DNA of 7,144 bases from Lachnoclostridium phytofermentans (GCA_003526525.1 DPVV01000362.1:1-7144), one strand, 5' to 3'. Counted from the first letter of the stretch, positions 1-6,020 are shown. Program-made: numbers and translations. The notes: generated by a model from the letters alone, not told the origin.

Positions 1-980
1 TAAATAATGCATTATACATATTGTTAATTATTGCAATTATTTATACTTACATTAAGAATAGTAACTTCCTTTCCGCACCATCCATTGTAAATATCATCAG
101 CCTTTCCGCCGCAAATATACCAATTGCTTGCGGTATTGCTGGATGTATTGTACTGACAGGTACTGACCTTTCGGCAGGGCGTGTGGTTGGTCTTACCGCA
201 TGTATTTCAGCTTCCCTGTTACAAGCGGTAACTTATGCAACAAAAATGTTTCCAAACTTACCAGTGCTTCCTATACCACTAGTTATACTAATTGTTATGA
301 TTGTTGGTGGGCTTGTCGGTTGGGTTAACGGATTTTTTGTTGCTAAATTTAAGCTTCATCCATTCATTGTAACCTTGGCAACACAGCTAATCGTATATGG
401 TCTCTTATTAATGTACATTATGATTAATGGTAACAATGGGCAGCCTTTATCTGGTTTGGACAAAAGTTTTACGGACTTCGTAAAAGGAAATTATATATCG
501 ATAGGAAGCGTTGCGATACCAAATTATGTATGGTTTGCTTGTGTTGTAGTTATCGTTATGTGGTTTATATGGAATAAGACCACATTTGGTAAGAATATGT
601 TTGCAGTAGGATCAAATCCAGAAGCTGCAAATGTATCAGGTGTTAATGTCGTGAAGACTACGATACTAGTTCATACATTAGCAGGTGTTATGTATGGTAT
701 TACTGGATTTATTGAATCAGCACGTATCGGTTCCAATACCGCAAATACTGGTTTAAACTATGAGTGTGATGCGATTGCAGCTTGTGTTATCGGTGGTGTA
801 TCCTTCGTTGGCGGTACCGGTAAAATAAGTGGAGTTGTCATGGGTGTATTCTTATTACGAATCATCTTCGTGGCATTAAATTTCTTATCAATTAATATGA
901 ACATGCAATATGTCATTAAAGGTTTAATCATCTTAGTCGCATGTGCGATTGATATGAGAAAGTATTTGGTACGTAAATAA
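1..980 (+). CDS. mglC: Galactose/methyl-galactoside ABC transporter permease, 5' partial
   Basis: Membrane permease of a sugar-uptake ABC transporter of the BPD_transp_2 (RbsC/MglC) family. It would form the channel with an MglA-type ATPase and receive sugar from an MglB-type binding protein. The frame is open to the window's left edge (first full codon at base 3), so about 325 residues are seen and roughly the first 10-30 are missing; the TTG at 21 is not a credible start. Visible family hallmarks are GTDLSAGRVVGLTA near the N-terminus, the cytoplasmic loop NKTTFGKNMFAVGSNPEAA followed by VSGVNV, and CDAIAACVIGGVSFVGGTGK near the C-terminus, all very close to E. coli MglC as I remember it. 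The protein is strongly hydrophobic with many membrane segments and ends in a basic tail (MRKYLVRK). It is probably the last gene of an mgl operon, since no gene follows for 370 bases. Substrate is inferred from similarity to MglC and from galK downstream; another hexose is possible. Confidence 0.9.
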   Translation, partial: NNALYILLIIAIIYTYIKNSNFLSAPSIVNIISLSAANIPIACGIAGCIVLTGTDLSAGRVVGLTACISASLLQAVTYATKMFPNLPVLPIPLVILIVMIVGGLVGWVNGFFVAKFKLHPFIVTLATQLIVYGLLLMYIMINGNNGQPLSGLDKSFTDFVKGNYISIGSVAIPNYVWFACVVVIVMWFIWNKTTFGKNMFAVGSNPEAANVSGVNVVKTTILVHTLAGVMYGITGFIESARIGSNTANTGLNYECDAIAACVIGGVSFVGGTGKISGVVMGVFLLRIIFVALNFLSINMNMQYVIKGLIILVACAIDMRKYLVRK

Positions 981-1051
981 AGATGTAAGAATTGTTTGAT
1001 AGATTTCTTGGTAGTAGAAGTATGTTAGATCCGTTTTAGATAGCAGATGAT

Positions 1052-1150
1052 AAAAATAATAAAGTAATTAAGGCGTTAAATATATAAATTAATTAAAATC
1101 CTAAATATATAAATTAATTAAAACGCTAAATATATATAGTTATTAAATCG
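1052..1150. repeat. 25-bp tandem repeat, three clear copies plus one degenerate copy
   Basis: Units begin at 1077, 1102 and 1127 with exact 25-base spacing. The core is TAAATATATAAATTAATTAA followed by AA and CG or TC. Units 1 and 2 agree at 22 of 24 positions, units 2 and 3 at 20 of 24. A degenerate earlier unit at 1052-1075 agrees with unit 2 at 17 of 24. The repeat is nearly pure A/T and lies outside genes; no function can be assigned. Confidence 0.75.
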
Positions 1151-1151
1151 A

Positions 1152-1180
1152 TTGAGCATTAATCAATATAGCTTTAAAAT
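1152..1180 (+). promoter_or_regulatory. Possible promoter for the InlB-repeat protein gene
   Basis: TTGAGC (1152-1157) and TAAAAT (1175-1180) are separated by 17 bases, giving 4/6 and 5/6 matches to the sigma-A consensus. In DNA this A/T-rich such matches occur by chance. If real, it leaves a leader of about 160 bases that contains the 1285-1321 hairpin. Confidence 0.3.
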
Positions 1181-1284
1181 TTATTTAGTCTATAAAATCG
1201 AACAGCTTTAAATTCATTATAGTTAAAAAAGGATATTTAAAACTGTAATTATATCAAGATATCGGTAACAACCTCTTTCACCTA

Positions 1285-1321
1285 GCAACAGGATACTTAT
1301 CTATGATGAGCATCCTGTTGC
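1285..1321 (+). promoter_or_regulatory. 10-bp perfect hairpin in the leader, just before the RBS
   Basis: GCAACAGGAT (1285-1294) pairs perfectly with ATCCTGTTGC (1312-1321) around a 17-base loop. It is followed by AATTTAAAAGGGAG rather than a T-run, so it does not look like an intrinsic terminator. It lies about 10 bases before the Shine-Dalgarno of the gene at 1350 and could act as an mRNA stabiliser, a protein or sRNA target, or a chance palindrome. Confidence 0.5.
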
Positions 1322-1349
1322 GCAATTTAAAAGGGAGAAAAGTAAGAAT

Positions 1350-2000
1350 ATGGAAAAACATAAAGAAGATGGACATCAAGAAGAAAATTATCAAGAAGAA
1401 AATCAAATTCCTGAAGCAGTTACGCCAGAAGTGGCACGCAAAAAATGGTTTGGAAGAGGAATCTATGGTAGCAAGGATGTACCAATCCGTCTATTAGATG
1501 GCCTGATTGCGACATTTATCATAGCAATTGTTGCTATGGTTTTTTACTTTACTATGAATGGTGGGTATACGGTTACGTTTCATACTTTTGGCGGAAGTGA
1601 AGTAGCTTCACAGAAACATCGTTATGGCGAATTGGCAGCAGAGCCTTATGTTCCAATTAAACCGGGCTATCAGTTTGAGTACTGGTATCAAGAGGAAGAA
1701 CCCAATATGATATGGAACTTTTCTGTGAATAAGATTGGTGGCGACTTAACACTTTATGCACATTGGGTACCAGCAAAGATCCTAGTAAAGTTTGATTTGA
1801 ATGGCGGTACAACTACAGAAGGTATGGAGGTACTGGAACCAAAGGAAGTAGTGTTTAATGAAACTTATGGTGAATTACCAACTCCAGTCAAAGAAAGAGC
1901 AACCTTTTCAGGCTGGGAGTATAGTGGAGCCATAATTACAGCGGATTCTACTGTCTGGATGACAGGAGAGCATGTACTAAAGGCGGTATGGAATGAATAA
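1350..2000 (+). CDS. Membrane-anchored protein with two InlB B-type (Listeria-Bacteroides) repeats
   Basis: Predicted 216-residue protein. Residues 1-48 form a charged, Glu/Lys/Gln-rich cytoplasmic tail. Residues about 49-69 (DGLIATFIIAIVAMVFYFTM) form one membrane helix. The rest would lie outside the cell as two repeats resembling the Flg_new / InlB B-repeat family. Repeat 1 (about 73-139) runs YTVTFHTFGGSE, YGELAAEP, PGYQFEYW, LTLYAHWV. Repeat 2 (about 144-214) runs ILVKFDLNGGTT, YGELPTPV, ATFSGWEY, HVLKAVW. Conserved family points are visible: the beta-strand/G-G turn, YGELP, the F.GW centre and the terminal A.W. Such repeats are small beta-folds often found in surface adhesins, usually in longer proteins with LPXTG anchors; here there is no sortase motif and no partner domain. 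The ATG at 1350 has AAGGGAG at 1331-1337 upstream. The gene appears monocistronic. Specific function unknown. Confidence 0.85.
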   Translation: MEKHKEDGHQEENYQEENQIPEAVTPEVARKKWFGRGIYGSKDVPIRLLDGLIATFIIAIVAMVFYFTMNGGYTVTFHTFGGSEVASQKHRYGELAAEPYVPIKPGYQFEYWYQEEEPNMIWNFSVNKIGGDLTLYAHWVPAKILVKFDLNGGTTTEGMEVLEPKEVVFNETYGELPTPVKERATFSGWEYSGAIITADSTVWMTGEHVLKAVWNE

Positions 2001-2030
2001 GAAGTGTGAAATAAAAGCATTTCACACTTC
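2001..2030. terminator. Stem-loop between convergent genes, probable shared terminator
   Basis: Perfect 12-bp stem: GAAGTGTGAAAT (2001-2012) pairs with ATTTCACACTTC (2019-2030), with a 6-base loop. It begins directly after the stop codon of the upstream + gene and lies 15 bases beyond the stop of the convergent AraC gene. T-tracts are weak: TTATTCATT follows on the minus strand and ATCTGAAATG on the plus strand, so it may work better for the minus-strand transcript. Confidence 0.65.
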
Positions 2031-2045
2031 ATCTGAAATGATTAC

Positions 2046-2933
2046 TTAAGATAAATTCTTCTTTCTATACTTCGTTGGAGAGCAGCCTTTTATTTTGGCA
2101 AATACTTTGGAATAATAGTTAGAATCGTTAAATCCAACAAAGTTTGCTATCTCAATAATAGAATACTGAGGATCAGCTAGATAATTTAAGCTTTTCTCAA
2201 CTCTGTATTGTAAGATAAATTCAAATAAAGAAACTTTCATGTATCGTTTAAAAAGTCTACAACATTCACTTTTACATAGATGGATGTGTTCCGAAATATC
2301 TTCCAGGGTTAATTTCATAGTGTAATTATTATCCACATAAGAAAGTATACTGCGAATCCTATCATAATTCCGTTTATCATAAGCTGTCATTGTAGGAGCT
2401 GAGTTATTATGTAAACATAATATTTTCCAAAACTGCTGAAGTCTCATTAGGATGTCTAATTCATAAGAGGCTTCCTTGTTCTGTCCAATCGCAATAATTT
2501 CCTTTAGGATCGCAATAATATCGTTATTCCATTCTTTTGAAAAATCAAAATGAATTGCTGGTAATGAAAAGTTTTGAATGATAGGTTCTACGTACTTACG
2601 ATAAACTATGCTATTCTCATATCCATAGATTAGTTTTGGATCAAACGTGATGGAGATATACTCGCAATCTCTATTTTCAAATTTAGTACCTGTGTGGAAG
2701 GAACTTACATTACCAAACAAAGCTTCTCCCTCATGAAGATGATAAGGATGATCATTCACCGTATAAATCATCTCGCCTTTTACTATTAATGTGAGCTCGA
2801 TTTCAGGATGCCAATGCCATAAAAAGGATCCTGACTCATACTTTGATAATCGTTCATAGCTAATCAAAAATGGAAAATGATCATTGCCATGTTCTTTCAT
2901 TTCTCTATGAAATTTGTTCGTAATAATCTGCAT
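2046..2933 (-). CDS. AraC-family transcriptional regulator with N-terminal cupin sensor domain
   Basis: 295-residue DNA-binding regulator, a usual length for sugar-responsive AraC proteins. The N-terminal cupin-like ligand/dimerisation domain (about 20-130) has the recognisable stretch FLWHWHPEIELTLIVKGE followed by HLHEGEALFGNVSSFHTG (residues 38-82). The C-terminal AraC/XylS domain (about 188-292) carries two helix-turn-helices: LTLEDISEHIHLCKSECCRLF (208-228) and SIIEIANFVGFNDSNYYSKVF (258-278), ending in the typical KGCSPTKYRK. The ATG at 2933 is preceded by AAGGAAGG at six bases. The gene is divergent from the small membrane protein-galK unit and has a good promoter at 2988-3016 bracketed by a 13-bp direct repeat. 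Its position between mgl and galK suggests it controls galactose genes and itself, but the effector cannot be read from the sequence. Confidence 0.92.
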   Translation of the reverse strand: MQIITNKFHREMKEHGNDHFPFLISYERLSKYESGSFLWHWHPEIELTLIVKGEMIYTVNDHPYHLHEGEALFGNVSSFHTGTKFENRDCEYISITFDPKLIYGYENSIVYRKYVEPIIQNFSLPAIHFDFSKEWNNDIIAILKEIIAIGQNKEASYELDILMRLQQFWKILCLHNNSAPTMTAYDKRNYDRIRSILSYVDNNYTMKLTLEDISEHIHLCKSECCRLFKRYMKVSLFEFILQYRVEKSLNYLADPQYSIIEIANFVGFNDSNYYSKVFAKIKGCSPTKYRKKNLS

Positions 2934-2961
2934 AAGAACCCTTCCTTTGTTATTCCAACAA

Positions 2962-2974
2962 TCAATATATTACT
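2962..2974. promoter_or_regulatory. 13-bp direct repeat, copy 1 (candidate operator)
   Basis: TCAATATATTACT, identical to the copy at 3013-3025 and 51 bases from it start to start. This copy lies just downstream of the predicted araC transcription start, inside the leader. Two same-orientation half-sites about five helical turns apart fit AraC-type binding; the role is inferred. Confidence 0.5.
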
Positions 2975-2987
2975 GATTACGCAAAAT

Positions 2988-3016
2988 ATAATAGCATATA
3001 CTTAGGTAAATCTCAA
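2988..3016 (-). promoter_or_regulatory. Promoter of the AraC-family gene
   Basis: On the minus strand, TTGAGA (3016-3011) is followed after 17 bases by TATTAT (2993-2988), each 5/6 to consensus, with TGC immediately before the -10 forming an extended -10. Transcription should begin near 2981, giving a leader of about 48 bases with the AAGGAAGG ribosome binding site near its end. Confidence 0.7.
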
Positions 3017-3025
3017 TATATTACT
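3013..3025. promoter_or_regulatory. 13-bp direct repeat, copy 2 (candidate operator)
   Basis: Second exact copy of TCAATATATTACT. It overlaps the predicted -35 box (3011-3016) of the araC promoter, a position where bound protein would block or modulate RNA polymerase. The sequence is A/T-rich, so chance similarity is not excluded. Confidence 0.5.
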
Positions 3026-3180
3026 TTTTTATCGTATTTTCTTTAAGGATTTTTCATTTAAAAATATTATAATGATTTCAAGGTAATAAATAAAATAGTT
3101 ATCCGTAAGCAAACCTCGAAATGAAGTGGTAAATTGGCGCAAAATAAGGTAAGATAAAATTATAAATCTACGACGTTTTG

Positions 3181-3186
3181 TATAAT
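3181..3186 (+). promoter_or_regulatory. Probable -10 box for the small membrane protein-galK operon
   Basis: A perfect TATAAT preceded directly by TG, 45 bases before the chosen start codon, giving a leader of about 38 bases. No good -35 is found 16-18 bases upstream (AATTAT at 17), which would suit an activator-dependent promoter. That reading is inference. Confidence 0.5.
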
Positions 3187-3230
3187 AAGCGTCAGAGCGA
3201 CAATTTAAAACTTGAAAGGTGGCAAAGGGT

Positions 3231-3503
3231 GTGTTACTCAAATTGAAACGAATTATGGAAATAGTTATATGTTCTGCTGTTGGTGTCTACTTAGGAAGAA
3301 TTATTTGGATTTGGATAGATTACCGAAATAATCCGGGCATATATGCCTTATATTCAGCACCATGGTACACACAAATTATTATTAGTTCAGTTATATCAGG
3401 TTTGATTATATTTATTGAATTGATTTTATATCTATTTATTCGTTATAAAATTAAAAAAGATAAAAACTTAAGTAAAGGAGATTTTGAGTATGAGACTTCC
3501 TAG
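3231..3503 (+). CDS. Small two-helix membrane protein upstream of and overlapping galK
   Basis: 90-residue protein of unknown function. The GTG at 3231 is chosen because AAAGGTGG (3215-3222) sits eight bases upstream; an in-frame GTG at 3219 would add four residues but has its purine run abutting the start. Two membrane segments are visible, about 8-29 and 47-72, joined by a short, probably extracytoplasmic, loop with NNPGIYALYSAPWYTQ. Basic residues before helix 1 (KLKR) and after helix 2 (RYKIKKDK) place both ends in the cytoplasm. I have an impression that SAPWY-loop proteins of this size recur in Clostridia but cannot verify it. Its last 14 bases overlap galK, and the galK ribosome binding site lies inside this gene, so the two are co-transcribed and probably translationally coupled. 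That links it to galactose use by position only. Confidence 0.75.
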   Translation: MLLKLKRIMEIVICSAVGVYLGRIIWIWIDYRNNPGIYALYSAPWYTQIIISSVISGLIIFIELILYLFIRYKIKKDKNLSKGDFEYETS

Positions 3504-4731
3504 TTTAGAAATACTGAATAAAGTCTATGGAGAGAGCGAGGCTAGCTTAAAGCGTTACGAAGATTTATTACAACAGTTTAAGGAACATTTTAATAGCGAA
3601 CAGATGGAATTCTTCTCCGCTCCAGGAAGAACAGAGATCGTAGGTAATCATACAGATCATAACGGTGGGAAAATTTTAGCTGCAAGTATTACATTGGATA
3701 CTATTGGTGCCGCCTATCCAAATAATTCAAATATCATCTCAATTTTTAGTGAAGGTTATGAAAATGAGATTCGATTGGATTTAACGAAGATAGATGAAGT
3801 TCCTATCAATCAAGGTACACTTTCCTTGATTGCAGGTATGATGAAAGCAACAACAAATGCAGGTTTTAAGGCTGCAGGTTTTAACGCATACATATCGACC
3901 AGTGTAATTAGTGCCGCTGGAGTAAGTTCATCAGCTTCCTTTGAGATGTTGATTTGCTCTATTATAAACTACTTCTTTAATGACAGTAAAATGAGCTATA
4001 TTGACTATGCAAAGATTGGTCAATACGCAGAAAACAAGTATTGGAGCAAAGCATCTGGCTTAATGGATCAAATGGCATGTGCAGTTGGCGGAACGATATC
4101 CTTAGATTTTTCAAATGATGTGAAGTATGAGAAAGTGGACTTCTCATTTTCAAAGATAGGATATGACTTAATCATTGTAAATACAGGAAAAGGTCATGCA
4201 GATCTAAGCCATGAATATTCTGAGATTCCTATGGAAATGAAAGCAGTAGCTAATAAGCTAGGTGGTACTCTGCTTTGTGATAGCAACTTACAAAACTTTT
4301 TGGAGCATTTTACAGAGTTAGAAGAAAGCCTTGAAAATGACAGAGCATTACTTCGTTCCATGCATTTTTATGAAGAGAACCGTAGAGTAGAGGAAGCGAT
4401 ACAAGCGGTAGCAGATCATAACGAGAAGCATCTCTTAAAGATTATTGAGGAATCTGGTAACTCTTCATGGAAGTGGCTGCAAAATTGCTATGTTGCAACA
4501 GATAACAAAGATCAAAAAATCAATTTAGCACTTGCCTTAACAGAAATTTTCATAAAGAAAATAGGAGATGGCAGTTGCCGTATTCATGGTGGTGGATTTG
4601 CAGGTGTTATTATGAGCATTATTCCAAAAGCAGAAACTTCTAATTATATAGAATATATGTCTAAGTTCATTGATGAGAAAAGTATTTATCCAATGAATAT
4701 CAGGGAATATGGAGCTATCCATTTAGGATAA
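3490..4731 (+). CDS. galK: Galactokinase
   Basis: GHMP-family kinase that phosphorylates D-galactose at C1 with ATP, the entry step of the Leloir pathway, in the cytoplasm; 413 residues, slightly longer than E. coli GalK. Motifs in order: galactose-binding signature APGRTEIVGNHTDHNGG (44-60) with the catalytic Arg47 and the sugar-contacting E49, H54 and D56; ATP loop SAAGVSSSASFE (141-152); SGLMDQMACAVGG (189-201) with the catalytic Asp193; C-terminal GHMP motif RIHGGGFAG (364-372). The motif variants (IVGNHTDH for the commoner LIGEHTDY, HGGGFAG for TGGGFGG) match what I recall of Lachnospiraceae galactokinases. The ATG at 3490 has AAAGGAG (3474-3480) nine bases upstream; an in-frame TTG at 3484 is too close to it. 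It is second in an operon with the overlapping small membrane protein, divergent from the AraC gene, and followed by a terminator at 4806. Confidence 0.95.
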   Translation: MRLPSLEILNKVYGESEASLKRYEDLLQQFKEHFNSEQMEFFSAPGRTEIVGNHTDHNGGKILAASITLDTIGAAYPNNSNIISIFSEGYENEIRLDLTKIDEVPINQGTLSLIAGMMKATTNAGFKAAGFNAYISTSVISAAGVSSSASFEMLICSIINYFFNDSKMSYIDYAKIGQYAENKYWSKASGLMDQMACAVGGTISLDFSNDVKYEKVDFSFSKIGYDLIIVNTGKGHADLSHEYSEIPMEMKAVANKLGGTLLCDSNLQNFLEHFTELEESLENDRALLRSMHFYEENRRVEEAIQAVADHNEKHLLKIIEESGNSSWKWLQNCYVATDNKDQKINLALALTEIFIKKIGDGSCRIHGGGFAGVIMSIIPKAETSNYIEYMSKFIDEKSIYPMNIREYGAIHLG

Positions 4732-4745
4732 ATATGAACTTGCTA

Positions 4746-4805
4746 TATAATAAATATATCAAATATAGATATATCAAATATAAATAAATCAAATATAAAT
4801 ATATT
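4746..4805. repeat. 15-bp tandem repeat, three clear copies plus one degenerate
   Basis: Units at 4761-4775 (AAATATAGATATATC), 4776-4790 (AAATATAAATAAATC) and 4791-4805 (AAATATAAATATATT) are in exact 15-base register, with a degenerate unit at 4746-4760 (11 of 15). It lies between the galK stop and its terminator hairpin, in the 3' untranslated region, and is pure A/T apart from a few C and G. No function can be assigned. Confidence 0.75.
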
Positions 4806-4838
4806 AGAGGGTAAAAGTGCTTGCTGCTTTCACCCTCT
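4806..4838. terminator. Intrinsic-type terminator after galK, probably bidirectional
   Basis: AGAGGGTAAAAG (4806-4817) pairs with CTTTCACCCTCT (4827-4838), 11 of 12 positions, around a 9-base loop. It is the first strong stem-loop after galK. The + side continues TGATTAATT; the minus side continues AATATATTTATATTTG, so it could also end minus-strand transcripts from the acetyltransferase locus. Confidence 0.75.
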
Positions 4839-4849
4839 TGATTAATTCA

Positions 4850-4963
4850 CTAGCAGTGGTAGACTGTCATCTCGTCAATGGCTGCGTAGCCGTCTATCTT
4901 GTCATTGACGAAGGCGGCTTGTTCTGCTATCCCCGGTTCGGAAGTGCGACGTAATATGTATCA
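4850..4963 (-). pseudogene. C-terminal remnant of an unidentified GC-rich gene
   Basis: On the minus strand an open frame runs from just after an in-frame TGA (4961-4963) to a TAG at 4850-4852: 36 codons without a start. It encodes YILRRTSEPGIAEQAAFV followed by NDKIDGYAAIDEMTVYHC. Third codon positions are rich in G/C (GCC GCC TTC GTC, GAC GGC TAC) in a region otherwise strongly A/T, and the peptide reads like the end of a real protein. It starts immediately after the GNAT stop codon. I take it as the tail of a gene of foreign origin, possibly a mobile element, left by deletion. I do not recognise the family. A perfect 9-bp inverted repeat, TCGTCAATG (4872-4880) / CATTGACGA (4903-4911), lies within it and may be a by-product of the coding sequence. 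Confidence 0.45.
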
Positions 4964-4964
4964 T

Positions 4965-5861
4965 TTACTGATTGTTCGTATATTTCCACCAAGTTTCATT
5001 TTGGATAGGGTAAAAACCGATACTATAATAAAACTGCTGTGATGAAAGTACAAGTGCATATTTTGCACCGAGTTTACCACAGCGTCTTACACCCTCAAGC
5101 ACCGCTGCTTTTCCTAATCCCATTTTACGATATTCTGGTAAAGTGAAAACGGGTTCCACATACGCATATTCGCTACCAGGTATACACCACATTCCACAAT
5201 GTGAAGCATAATCACCATTAGGGGATACAACCATTATCCGCAAGCTTCTATCAAAATATGGAGCATCAAAACCTTCTCTTTTTTTCATGCTTTGAATTTC
5301 AATCTCATTGCGTTCACGCTGATTATCAAACCCTTTCCATATTGCTGCATAGTACTTATCAACATCGAATTCTTCATCGTCAAAACTGATAATTCTATAT
5401 CCATCAGGTAAAGTAAAATTAATATTTGCTGTATCAATTCGTGCAACAGAGGTCTTTTCATTTGTAGCACAAAACCCTTTATTTAGAGCGGACTGCTGAT
5501 ATCCTAAATCGCCGTCTGGTAAAGATATTTTAATTTTTCCATTGTTGCTAAGGTTATTCACAGCATAATCAATTAAGTGATGTTTCAAGTTCTCATACTT
5601 TTCGTCAAGACAAAAATAAGCTTCACCTATATTGCTCTCCTATGTTATCAATCCGACGATATTATCATTATCTTCAAATACTCCGATTTTTGATAAGTTG
5701 ATCATACTCATATATGGTCCAAACTGCCATACCCATCTCGCCCACAAATAATGAGGCGTAATTACCTTATTTTGATTTATGCGTATTAAAAAATCACACA
5801 CATTTCTAAAATCAACAGAATATCCTGCTTCGTCATTATAATTTCTTATTCTTATAGCCAT
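4965..5861 (-). pseudogene. GNAT-family N-acetyltransferase gene interrupted by one in-frame TAG
   Basis: Read from the ATG at 5861 (GGAG seven bases upstream), one frame runs for 298 codons to the TAA at 4965-4967 with a single interruption, TAG at 5642-5640 (codon 74). The peptide before it ends NDNIVGLIT and the peptide after it begins ESNIGEAYFCLDEKYENL. Together they read as one continuous GNAT protein with no frameshift. The acetyl-CoA-binding motif is in the second part: VEPVFTLPEYRKMGLGKAAV, with R-K-M-G-L-G at about 245-250, then the C-terminal QFYYSIGFYPI typical of GNATs. Members transfer acetyl from acetyl-CoA to an amine; the substrate here is unknown. A TAT/TAC (Tyr) or CAG (Gln) codon changed to TAG would explain the break. 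The gene is most simply a recent pseudogene. A separate 207-residue product from an internal TTG (5588) is unlikely, as no convincing ribosome binding site precedes it. Confidence 0.85.
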
Positions 5862-5990
5862 AATCAATCTCCATTCAAATAAATAAAACTGCATTATTGT
5901 ATATATGATTTAATGTAGCATATTTTTAACTGATTTTCCACTTAATTCCGGTGGTGCTAATAGATGATCATTTTACATAAAATTAAAAGT

Positions 5991-6020
5991 GTTTGGGAGA
6001 TTTCTCAAACAGAATTTTTT
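5991..6020. terminator. Small terminator-like hairpin downstream of the MocR remnant
   Basis: GTTTGGGA (5991-5998) pairs with TCTCAAAC (6003-6010), 8 bp with one G-U and a 4-base loop. On the plus strand it is followed by AGAATTTTTT (T-run 6015-6020) and on the minus strand by ACTTTTAATTTT, so it has terminator form both ways. The only gene it could have served is the minus-strand regulator whose fragment ends at 6032, so it is probably that gene's retained terminator. Confidence 0.6.

Larger units (their letters stand above)
981..1349 (+). other. AT-rich gene-free stretch between mglC and the repeat-protein gene
   Basis: No convincing coding frame on either strand. It holds the 25-bp tandem repeat (1052-1150), a possible promoter (1152-1180) and a leader hairpin (1285-1321). 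I see no hairpin plus T-run just after mglC, so where the mgl transcript ends is unclear. Confidence 0.6.

Noticed and set aside
981..1349. Possible riboswitch or small RNA between mglC and the InlB-repeat gene
   Set aside because: Apart from one simple hairpin I could not match any known riboswitch core, and there is no terminator with a T-run.
1303..1497. 64-codon + strand frame rich in Lys overlapping the start of the InlB-repeat gene
   Set aside because: Shadow frame of the A-rich 5' end of the gene at 1350; low-complexity lysine product and its start lies inside the hairpin loop.
3029..3241. 70-codon minus-strand frame in the araC-galK intergenic region
   Set aside because: It starts inside the beginning of the + strand membrane-protein gene, covers that gene's promoter, and has no recognisable motif or ribosome binding site.
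4537..4722. 61-codon minus-strand frame
   Set aside because: Antisense to the conserved C-terminal GHMP region of galK.
5285..5470. 61-codon minus-strand frame
   Set aside because: Alternative frame within the GNAT gene, whose own frame has the family motifs.
5862..5990. TACAAT-type -10 for the GNAT gene on the minus strand
   Set aside because: A -10-like TACAAT is present but no acceptable -35 at 16-18 bases; too weak in A/T-rich DNA to list as a feature.
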